Assembly: GCA_001567485.1 (NCBI GenBank)
Contig: JZRA01000120.1
Span: 1-64,000, forward strand
From: Chloroflexi bacterium OLB13
GTDB lineage: Bacteria > Chloroflexota > Anaerolineae > Aggregatilineales > Phototrophicaceae
Direction: 5' to 3'
Length of the DNA stretch: 64,000 nucleotides
Part shown: positions 8,303-15,056 of the stretch, piece after piece
Layout: each line of letters begins with the position of its first letter
Position numbering within the stretch: the stretch's first letter is position 1
Program-made: the position numbers and the translations under genes
Notes under the pieces: generated by a model
The model's input: the letters and a program-made list of their open reading frames with translations, nothing else
What the model was told of the DNA's origin: nothing
The model's database searches: none

Positions 8303-10168
8303 TTATCCTTGCTTGGAGAAATTTTCGCCGTGAAACAACTCGTCGAGATCGAAATTGACGTAGGCGATCCCGCCCTGATTACCGCGCTCGTACAGCACGC
8401 CGATCTTACCGTCCGCCTGCTGCACGAGGTCGCTGTACGAAGCCGGCCCGGGATCGATCTCGCGGGAGGCCGGCCAGTGGTGTCCATTATCGGTGCTGAC
8501 GCGCACGGTCAGTCGCCGCCGCGCCGTGGGATGCGCCGGGTTGCAGAACAGCAAGCGGGTATCGAGCTTCAGCATACTGGCCTGTACGGCGGAGTCGATC
8601 AGCGTGTTATGGTATTTCACCGGAAAGTAGAGTACGCGCCCGTCAGGCAGGAATTTCGCCTGTACCTGCGCCCGCCGGCCCGCCGGTTCGCCGACAATGT
8701 ACGCCCGGCTGTTGATGAGCACGGCGCCGTCATCCAGCACCGCGCCGGTCGCCTCGTTGAGTCCAATCGTCCAGCAAGGCTCGGCATGACGCCACGTCCG
8801 GCCGAGGTCATCCGACCAGATGAGGACGTTCTGCGAATCGAACACGCTCGAATCGCCGATGGTGATCGTGCTGACGTGGATGATACGGCCGTCGGAACGC
8901 TGTACGGCATGGCCCAGCATCGGCCGCTGAATACGCCACTCCGGCCGGCCGATCTCGTCGCTGATGTCACGCGGGGCGCTCCACGTCGCGCCGTGGTCTT
9001 CGCTGATGATGCAGTACGTATGGTTGCGGCCTTCCCCACGCGCCAGCGCCCACTCGTCCGCCGTCATCAGGTTGTAGAGCAGGATCACGCGGCCTGTCTT
9101 GCGCGCCGTATCGACCACGGGCGAGGCGTTCATCAGCGCGTACTCGCCGCCGTCGTGGGTGTGCCGCGCGACGATGTGCAGCGGCCCCCATGTCGCGCCG
9201 TTGTCCGTGCTGCGCTTGCATACGATGCGGATGACCGGCGTCGAGTCGCTGCACGAATCGCGCCGGCCCTCGGCGAACGCGAGCAGATCGCCGTCCGCCG
9301 CGCATACGATGCTCGGAATCCGATAGCACGCGTGCCCCTCTGCCCCGTTGACGAATACCGGCACGCGCCTCAGCGGATCAGCCGCGCCCGCCAATATCAC
9401 CGCCGCCTGCGCCACCGTCTGCTGGTAGCCAGCGCCGATCGCCACGGCGCGCACGCTGTACTCGCCAGCGTAGGCGAAACGATGCACGATGATACGGCCG
9501 ATCGCGCTAGAACCGTCGCCGAAGTCCCAGACGATCGCGCGTGCGTCAGCAGAGCCGACAGCCTCAAAATAGACATCACATGGGGCCTCGCCATCCGCCC
9601 GCCAGACGATCTGAACAACCGGCGGCTCGCCGGAGACCGCCGCCAACTCCGCGAGGTCATCCTCCGCCAGCACACGGTCGTACAGGCGCACGTCATCCGC
9701 CCAGCCCGTTCCGCCGCGTCCGAATGTGTGGTCATAATGTCCGCCGGCAGGATCGGTGTATCCGCCGACGATCAACAGAGTCGGCGTCACTCCGGCGCTG
9801 TCGACCCTCACAAGCGCGTGGGTTGTACCGGCCGTCAGCCGCATCGTGCCGGCCGCGGAGTCCATCGTCAGCGCGGCGAAAACCCACCGCTCGAACGCGA
9901 CCGCTTGGCCGTCAACCCGCGCCGCGGCCGACTCCGCCGTGCCGAACTCGGCCGACAACCGCCCGCCGTCCAGCACGAGACTCCACCCCGGTGCTTCCAG
10001 CGCGTTCAACCGGACAACGACCTGCCGCCCCGCCGACCGGACGGGATACAACCACGCCGTGATCGTGAACGAATGCGGCCGCGCGTCTAGCCGGGTGCGG
10101 AAGCTCGCCTCGTCCAGCGTGCCGATCTCGTCAATCGTCCAGCGCGCCTTCGGCGTGAGGTCAGCCAT
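8303..10168 (-). CDS. Exo-alpha-sialidase (BNR) with N-terminal LamG-like and PKD domains
   Basis: A 621-residue glycoside hydrolase of the sialidase superfamily (GH33-like). Domains in order: LamG/concanavalin-like (about 20-185; WADDVRLYDRVL), PKD (about 190-270; VWDFGDGSSA, YAGEYSVRAVA), then a six-bladed propeller from 275. The propeller shows the Arg motif YRIPS, the acid region AEGRRDSCSDS, four Asp boxes (STDNGATW, SEDHGATW, SDDLGRTW, STDNGHHW) and the C-terminal YSDLVQQADGKIGVLYERGN with the candidate Tyr/Glu pair. It should release sialic acid, or 2,7-anhydro-sialic acid if of the intramolecular-trans type. No signal peptide is visible at MADLTPKARW, which is odd for a protein with carbohydrate-binding modules. 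It sits 3 nt after the oxidoreductase stop. Confidence 0.88.
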   Translation of the reverse strand: MADLTPKARWTIDEIGTLDEASFRTRLDARPHSFTITAWLYPVRSAGRQVVVRLNALEAPGWSLVLDGGRLSAEFGTAESAAARVDGQAVAFERWVFAALTMDSAAGTMRLTAGTTHALVRVDSAGVTPTLLIVGGYTDPAGGHYDHTFGRGGTGWADDVRLYDRVLAEDDLAELAAVSGEPPVVQIVWRADGEAPCDVYFEAVGSADARAIVWDFGDGSSAIGRIIVHRFAYAGEYSVRAVAIGAGYQQTVAQAAVILAGAADPLRRVPVFVNGAEGHACYRIPSIVCAADGDLLAFAEGRRDSCSDSTPVIRIVCKRSTDNGATWGPLHIVARHTHDGGEYALMNASPVVDTARKTGRVILLYNLMTADEWALARGEGRNHTYCIISEDHGATWSAPRDISDEIGRPEWRIQRPMLGHAVQRSDGRIIHVSTITIGDSSVFDSQNVLIWSDDLGRTWRHAEPCWTIGLNEATGAVLDDGAVLINSRAYIVGEPAGRRAQVQAKFLPDGRVLYFPVKYHNTLIDSAVQASMLKLDTRLLFCNPAHPTARRRLTVRVSTDNGHHWPASREIDPGPASYSDLVQQADGKIGVLYERGNQGGIAYVNFDLDELFHGENFSKQG

Positions 10169-10171
10169 CGA

Positions 10172-11179
10172 TCAGTCCGGCGTCCACAGCGGCGCAATCA
10201 CGACCTCGGACTTGCGCGCGCTCGACTCTTCGGCGGCGAACATGATCTGCATGATGTGCAGCGCGAAATCGGCCGGGACAGGCGGGGGCGCGCCGCTGTC
10301 CAACGCGTCCAAGAACCCGATCCACTCGCCAACGAGCGCCTCAAGCATCCAGTCCCCCTGCGGCGCCGACTCCGACACCGTGCGCCATACGCCGCCCCGG
10401 CCGATGCTCACGCCGCTTACATAGTCGATGTTCATCGTCCCGCGTGTGCAGACCAGCTCGGTCAGATGCTTCGGCGCGCCATCCGAGTACCCGACCGAGA
10501 CGACCGTCCCGGCCGCGCCGCTGGCATACCGCAGGAACGCCATGCCGGTGTCATCCGCCTGCTGGTCGTAGAAGCGCGTCGACAACTGCGCCGAGACCTG
10601 CGTCACCGGCGAGCCGATCAGCCACGTCATGCGGTCGACCGGATGCACGCCGACCGTCAGCCACACCCCGCCGCCAACCGACCGGTCGAGATGCCACTCG
10701 CGCCGGTTCGACTCCATCCACTGCTTCTGCATGGTCGCCGTGCCCAGCACCACCTCGCCCATCTCGCCCGACTCAAGGATCGACTTGGCGACCCGATAAG
10801 CCGGCGCGAAGTGGTTGACATGGCCGAGCATCAGCTGCACGCCGTTCTCGCGCGCGGCGTCGGCGATCTGCTGACATTCGGCCAGCGTCGGGGCCATCGG
10901 CTTTTCGAGCAGGATATGTTTGCCGGCCTGCGCCGCCGCGACCGCGATATTCGTATGCAAATGATGCGGCGTGGCGATCACCACCGCATCGACCGCCGGG
11001 TCGCGCAAAAGCTGCGCGTAGTCGGTATAGCCCGTCCCGCCGTAACAGTCGGTGAAGTCGCGCAGGGCGTCGGCATGAGTGCGGGACGCCGCCGTGACCA
11101 CCGCGCGATCGATCTGCGCCAGCGCCCGCGCGTGCTGTTCGCCGTAATGCCCCGCGCCGATGATCCCGATTCGCCACAT
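10172..11179 (-). CDS. Gfo/Idh/MocA-family NAD(P)-dependent oxidoreductase
   Basis: A cytoplasmic dehydrogenase of 335 residues. The Rossmann motif is at the very N-terminus (MWRIGIIGAGHYGEQHA), followed by the family signature GKHILLEKPMAPTLAECQQI, whose EKP Lys is catalytic. The C-terminal alpha/beta domain contains GGVWLTVGVHPVDRMTWL with the usual His. The start at 11179 follows GGAGGG; a longer frame upstream overlaps nanE and is not coding-like. The gene lies between nanE (23 nt) and sialidase (3 nt). Members of this family convert 2,7-anhydro-Neu5Ac to Neu5Ac in E. coli and Ruminococcus gnavus, so that role fits here. Other sugar or inositol substrates remain possible. Confidence 0.88.
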   Translation of the reverse strand: MWRIGIIGAGHYGEQHARALAQIDRAVVTAASRTHADALRDFTDCYGGTGYTDYAQLLRDPAVDAVVIATPHHLHTNIAVAAAQAGKHILLEKPMAPTLAECQQIADAARENGVQLMLGHVNHFAPAYRVAKSILESGEMGEVVLGTATMQKQWMESNRREWHLDRSVGGGVWLTVGVHPVDRMTWLIGSPVTQVSAQLSTRFYDQQADDTGMAFLRYASGAAGTVVSVGYSDGAPKHLTELVCTRGTMNIDYVSGVSIGRGGVWRTVSESAPQGDWMLEALVGEWIGFLDALDSGAPPPVPADFALHIMQIMFAAEESSARKSEVVIAPLWTPD

Positions 11180-11202
11180 ACGGCCACCCTCCACGCTCGC
11201 GC

Positions 11203-11871
11203 TTATGTCGCAGCCCCGCGCATGAAATACTCGACGATCTTCCACGGCCGCGTAATCGCCGAGCCGATGACAACCGCGTGCGCGCCCGCATCGAACGCGC
11301 GGCGCACGTCCTGCGGCGTCCAGAAGTTGCCCTCGGCGACGACCGGCACGCCGTAACGCTGTACAAGTTCCGAGATCAGCGCGATATCCGGCACATAGTC
11401 TGGCAAGTCCCAAACCGAAAGCGTCGTCGCAAGCGCATCCGCGCCAGCTTCGAGCGCCGCTTCGGCGTCTGACGCCGCCCGTAAGTCCGCCAGCGCCAGC
11501 GCGCCGCGCGCATGGATCTCACCGGCGATCTCCGCCAGCGACGAGGGCCGCGCACGCGGCGTCGCATCGAACGCGACGATCTGCGCGCCGGCGTCCGTCA
11601 GTGGCGCGACCAAACGCCGATCGCCCGTGATCAACACCGGCGCATCAGGCGTGTACTGTTTGTGAATCCCGACGATGGGAAGGGTGATGCCCGCCGAACG
11701 AACGGCGGCGACATGATCCGCCCCGGCCAACCGCAGGCCCGCCGCGCCGCCAAGCGCAGCAGATTGGGCAAACGCCACGATCATGCTGGTGTGATCGGTG
11801 GGCGTACCGACCTCCGCCTGACACGAGACGATGATCGAATGCAGGGGGATGAGCGAAGCGATGGTTGACAT
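11203..11871 (-). CDS. nanE: N-acetylmannosamine-6-phosphate 2-epimerase
   Basis: A 222-residue TIM-barrel enzyme of the NanE family, which converts ManNAc-6-P to GlcNAc-6-P in sialic-acid catabolism. Signature segments are LIVSCQA-like IIVSCQAEV, LPIVGIHK (catalytic Lys region), IVAFDATPR, ALADLRAASDAEAAL, VVAEGNFWTPQDVRRA and VVIGSAITRPWKI. The length and all motifs match. It is first in a minus-strand operon with the oxidoreductase, sialidase and FAH genes. The 123-bp gap upstream holds a candidate IclR operator (11947-11961) and a TACAAT -10 box (11910-11915). Its product GlcNAc-6-P would be used by NagA, encoded at the far end of the window. Confidence 0.93.
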   Translation of the reverse strand: MSTIASLIPLHSIIVSCQAEVGTPTDHTSMIVAFAQSAALGGAAGLRLAGADHVAAVRSAGITLPIVGIHKQYTPDAPVLITGDRRLVAPLTDAGAQIVAFDATPRARPSSLAEIAGEIHARGALALADLRAASDAEAALEAGADALATTLSVWDLPDYVPDIALISELVQRYGVPVVAEGNFWTPQDVRRAFDAGAHAVVIGSAITRPWKIVEYFMRGAAT

Positions 11872-11946
11872 AATGACCGTGCGCCGAACCTCCGACTCTG
11901 TGTCCTTCTATTGTACGCAGGTTCGACGGCGGAGCGCCGGCCGCGA

Positions 11947-11961
11947 TTCCGCATCGTGGAA
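11947..11961. promoter_or_regulatory. Candidate IclR operator, site 2 (nanE promoter)
   Basis: TTCCGCATCGTGGAA differs from the site before iclR (261-275) at one base. On the minus strand it ends 8 bp upstream of where the -35 box would lie for the TACAAT at 11910-11915. This is nearly the same spacing as at iclR (7 bp). The -35 itself is poor, as expected for an activated promoter. Confidence 0.55.
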
Positions 11962-11994
11962 ACGCCGCCAACCGGCCGCGGCGCCGGTGCGGAC

Positions 11995-13491
11995 TCACAT
12001 CAGGCCATCGCGCACGCGGCGGTAGACCTGTAGGCGCTCACGATACACGGCGGTCGCCGCCGGGTCGGGCGTGATCGTCTCACGACACGATGCCCATGCC
12101 TGCACGGCCTCCACCGCGCTGTACAGACCGACTCCATCCCCAGCCAGCGCCGCCGCACCGACCGCCGACTGATCCTCCGCCGCAAGCCAGCACGCCGGCA
12201 GCGCGAAGGCATCGGCCAACATCCGCCGCCAGACCGCGATATGCGCCCCGCCGCCGGACACGACGAATCGGCGCGGCCGCGCGCCCAGCGCCTCGAACGC
12301 CGCATATCCGTCCAGCAGTGCCAGCGCCACCCCCTCCAGCACCGCGCGCACAAGTTCAGGCTGACCGTGTTCAGCCGACAGCCCGTGGAACACGCCGCGC
12401 GCATGGGGATCACGGCGGGGGGTGCGCTCCCCCACCAGTGCCGGCACGAACGTCAATCCCTTCGCGCCCGGCTCAACCGCCCCGGCCGACTCAAGCATCG
12501 CGTCGCGTTCGCCCGCCGAGCGCACGCCAACCACGCGCTCCAAGGCCCAGTTGAGCGCCAATCCCGCGGCCAGCGGCCCGCCCAACACATACCACCCCGC
12601 CGCGCCGCTTATCGGGTCGAGCGCCGAGCAGAACGTATACACACGCCCGGCAGTGTCGATCGTCGCGTCATGCTGCGGCCACACCATCTGCCCGCCTGTG
12701 CTGAGCGTGACCAGCAGGGTGTCCGGCGACGTGGCGGCGGCGCACAACACGCTGCACGCCGTATCGGCCGCGCCGTTCACGACCGGAAGCCCGCGCGGCA
12801 GGCCGAGCGCATCGGCCGCGGCCGGCTGAAGCCTTCCCATGACCGCCCGCGACGGCTGAATCTCCGGCAGCATCCACGGGTGAACATCTGCGGCAGCGCA
12901 CACCTCCGCCGACCACGCCCGCGCGCGGATGTCGAGCAAACCGCTTCCGCACGCGTCGCTGGGATCGGTCGCCATCACGCCCGTCAGCCGCCAGCGGATA
13001 TAGTCCTTCGGCAGCAGCATGTGACGGGTTCGCGCCCACTCCGCCGGCTCGTGCGTCTGGATCCAGCGCGCCGTAGCGATCTGAAATCCCGTCGCGGGCA
13101 GGCCGCCCGTGTGTGCGAGGAACCACGCTTCGCCGTACGCCGACAAAAGCGCATCGACCTCGCGTGATGCGCGCTGATCGGGCCAGATGACCGCCGGCCG
13201 CAGCGGTGCGCCGCGTTCGTCGAGCAGCACCGTCCCGTGCATCTGCCCGCTGAGGCCGGCGGCGGCGATCATCGACGAGTCCGGCAGGTGATCCACGACG
13301 CCGCGCACCGCGGCCACGACCGCGTCCCACCACGCGGCGGGGTCTTGCTCTGCGAAGCCAGACTGCGGGCGCAGGATCGGATAGGCCGCAGCGCCGTTCG
13401 CCACGACCCGGCCGTGCCGATCCACCGCGACTGCCTTCACCGATGAGGTGCCGAGGTCAATCCCTAACGTCAGCTCCGTCACACCGTCCAT
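11995..13491 (-). CDS. FGGY-family carbohydrate kinase (xylulokinase-like)
   Basis: A 498-residue sugar kinase. The N-terminal phosphate-1 loop reads LGIDLGTSSVKAVAVD. Further marks are SGQMHGTVLLD, VIWPDQRA, the substrate segment GGLPATGFQIATARWI, PKDYIRWRLTG with TDPSDACGSGLLD, the ADP-binding VTLSTGGQMV and the C-terminal RFVVSGGGAHIAVWRRMLAD. These resemble xylulokinase (XylB) most. The ATG at 13491 follows GGAGAAGG; an upstream extension lacks support. It lies 123 bp upstream of nanE in the same direction. D-xylulose would tie it to the xylose isomerase at 32.3 kb. In this locus it could instead phosphorylate an amino sugar, as no ROK-type NanK is present. The substrate is unproven. Confidence 0.85.
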   Translation of the reverse strand: MDGVTELTLGIDLGTSSVKAVAVDRHGRVVANGAAAYPILRPQSGFAEQDPAAWWDAVVAAVRGVVDHLPDSSMIAAAGLSGQMHGTVLLDERGAPLRPAVIWPDQRASREVDALLSAYGEAWFLAHTGGLPATGFQIATARWIQTHEPAEWARTRHMLLPKDYIRWRLTGVMATDPSDACGSGLLDIRARAWSAEVCAAADVHPWMLPEIQPSRAVMGRLQPAAADALGLPRGLPVVNGAADTACSVLCAAATSPDTLLVTLSTGGQMVWPQHDATIDTAGRVYTFCSALDPISGAAGWYVLGGPLAAGLALNWALERVVGVRSAGERDAMLESAGAVEPGAKGLTFVPALVGERTPRRDPHARGVFHGLSAEHGQPELVRAVLEGVALALLDGYAAFEALGARPRRFVVSGGGAHIAVWRRMLADAFALPACWLAAEDQSAVGAAALAGDGVGLYSAVEAVQAWASCRETITPDPAATAVYRERLQVYRRVRDGLM

Positions 13492-13670
13492 AACGCGCCT
13501 TCTCCAGCCGATCTGAACCTTTCCGCGTTTCATCCGGCCCGCTGACCGGCGCATCCCGCAGACGCCGCGCATTGTAATCGGAATCACGGCACGACGCCCC
13601 GGACACCCCCGGCTGGACGATGTGATTCCGTATGCGCAAAGGCGCGGATCTCGCCTATCATTGGGCGACT

Positions 13671-14147
13671 ATGTGTGTGCTAACACTGCCCATCGACAGA
13701 CGTGACCGCGAACTGGAGTCCATCCCCTCCGCCCCCGGCACATACGTGCTGATCCTGCGCGTCGAGGCGAGCGTGCGCCTTCAGATCGGCAGGCTAGGCC
13801 GCTTCGACGTGCCGCCGGGAGGGTACGCGTATGTCGGGAGCGCGTTCGGCAGCGGCGGGCTGCGCGGGCGGCTCCGGCATCATCTCGCGCCGGTGCGCAG
13901 GCCGCACTGGCACATCGACTGGTTCCGAACGGCGGCTTCTGTGTGCGAGGTGTGGGTCGCCGAGGGCGCGGCCGTGGAACACGCATGGGCCGGCCACCTG
14001 CTTGAACAGCCCGGCGCGTTCGCGCCCATCCCGCGTTTCGGCGCGTCAGACTGCGGGTGCGCTACGCATCTGATCGGGTTTCCGCAGCCGATCCAGTACG
14101 CCGGCGTCATCGCCGACAGCATGGCGGCGCACATCCCCGGCCGATAA
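13671..14147 (+). CDS. DUF123 / GIY-YIG-like small protein
   Basis: A 158-residue cytoplasmic protein of the DUF123 family, related to the GIY-YIG nuclease fold. Residues 23-150 carry the family pattern: PGTYVLILRVE, QIGRLGRFDVPPGGYAYVGS, GGLRGRLRHHL, HWHIDWFRTAA, and the Cys/His-containing tail PRFGASDCGCATHL. The function of the family is not established; a nuclease relationship is structural inference. The start is uncertain: ATG 13671 or ATG 13632, 13 codons earlier, neither with a clear ribosome site. It is divergent from the kinase gene and seems a stand-alone housekeeping gene. Confidence 0.75.
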   Translation: MCVLTLPIDRRDRELESIPSAPGTYVLILRVEASVRLQIGRLGRFDVPPGGYAYVGSAFGSGGLRGRLRHHLAPVRRPHWHIDWFRTAASVCEVWVAEGAAVEHAWAGHLLEQPGAFAPIPRFGASDCGCATHLIGFPQPIQYAGVIADSMAAHIPGR

Positions 14148-14160
14148 CCACGCGCTTGCT

Positions 14161-14724
14161 CTAAATTCTGCGACTGCGAAACTGGAACATCGCCCCGATG
14201 ATCGTCAGCGCGATGATCACCACCAGCGAGATGACGCTGTTCGAGGCGCCGCCGCCGAAGCGGATCAGCGGCAGGGTATTCGCCAGCGTGCCGATTCCGA
14301 GCACAACCGCCGTCGCGCCGCCGAATGCCGAGCCGATCACGATCACCGGAGCTTTGAGCAGCGAGCCGACTATCGCGCCGAGCACCGCGCCGATGACCAC
14401 GACCAGCAGCCCCCCGATTCCCGTCACGGTGAGGATCGACAGCAGGACGATCCCGAACGCCGCCCCGAGGATCGCGCCGAACAGCGCGAACGCGAGCCGG
14501 TAAAACCAGTACAGCAGCGCGCCAACGAGAATCGCACCGACGATGCCGAAGAGGAGCTGCGTGGTGCCGGTCTGGTTGATCGCGCCGGCGACGACGTGGC
14601 CCGCGCCCCATCCGAGCACAATGCCCGACAAACCGAGCACGATCCGCGAGAACGACTTGCCGAAGAACATCGCAATCAGGCCGACTGCGATCGAAATCAC
14701 GGCCAAAATCTGTGTGCTATCCAT
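14161..14724 (-). CDS. Multi-pass membrane protein (DUF4203-like)
   Basis: A 187-residue integral membrane protein with about seven Gly/Ala/Ile-rich helices and short loops, ending in a basic tail FQFRSRRI. The repeated pattern GIVLGWGAGHV, GAILVGALLYWFYRLAFALFG and GAVLGAIVGSLL resembles the TMEM198/DUF4203 family, whose function in bacteria is unknown. The ATG at 14724 was chosen for the GGGG stretch upstream; ATG 14733 or GTG 14739 are alternatives. It has its own promoter at 14804-14831. It ends 13 bp from the convergent DUF123 gene. Confidence 0.7.
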   Translation of the reverse strand: MDSTQILAVISIAVGLIAMFFGKSFSRIVLGLSGIVLGWGAGHVVAGAINQTGTTQLLFGIVGAILVGALLYWFYRLAFALFGAILGAAFGIVLLSILTVTGIGGLLVVVIGAVLGAIVGSLLKAPVIVIGSAFGGATAVVLGIGTLANTLPLIRFGGGASNSVISLVVIIALTIIGAMFQFRSRRI

Positions 14725-14803
14725 AAAGCCCATCCCCACGCGTTATCAACCCGCGAGCGCCAACCGCCGGATGCGCGGTGATCGAGCGCGCCTCCACGGC
14801 GTG

Positions 14804-14831
14804 AGTATAGCGCGGCGGCGCGGCGTGGCAA
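14804..14831 (-). promoter_or_regulatory. Promoter of the DUF4203-like gene
   Basis: Read on the minus strand: TTGCCA (14831-14826), 16 bp, TATACT (14809-14804). It lies about 80 bp upstream of the gene start. The 14740-15056 gap otherwise holds this promoter, the divergent promoter of the next gene and two leader hairpins; there is no ORF that I believe. Confidence 0.55.
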
Positions 14832-14909
14832 CGTCCGTAGAAGGCCGTGCGGCGCAGGCGTCGTGACCGTCCAAATCGGCTAGCTTGTCCCGTGCGTGTC
14901 GGGGTTAAG

Positions 14910-14938
14910 TTGGCATCGTATATCATCTTGGTTACAAT
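14910..14938 (+). promoter_or_regulatory. Promoter of the MalT-BTAD regulator
   Basis: TTGGCA (14910-14915), a 17-bp spacer and TACAAT (14933-14938) form a near-consensus sigma-70 promoter. The transcript would start near 14945 and carry a leader of about 110 nt with two hairpins: ACCGTG/CACGGT (14945-14960) and the palindrome TGCAACG-GGC-CGTTGCA (14971-14987). Confidence 0.6.
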
Positions 14939-15056
14939 TGCTCAACCGTGAGTCCACGGTGTATTTAGCGTGCAACGGGCCGTTGCATGTTCGCTGTCGT
15001 GGAGACTCCGGCGCTGCCCCGGGGGATCGGGTCTACGCCGGACAGAAGCGTGGGCT

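Noticed and set aside
7394-10090. An 898-codon open frame antisense to the sialidase and FAH genes
   Set aside because: Its protein is Arg/His-rich with no domain, while both sense-strand genes have full families; it is a GC-bias shadow.
10172-11413. A 413-residue version of the Gfo/Idh oxidoreductase
   Set aside because: The extra 78 residues overlap nanE, are Arg-rich, and the Rossmann motif starts at 11179 behind a strong ribosome site.
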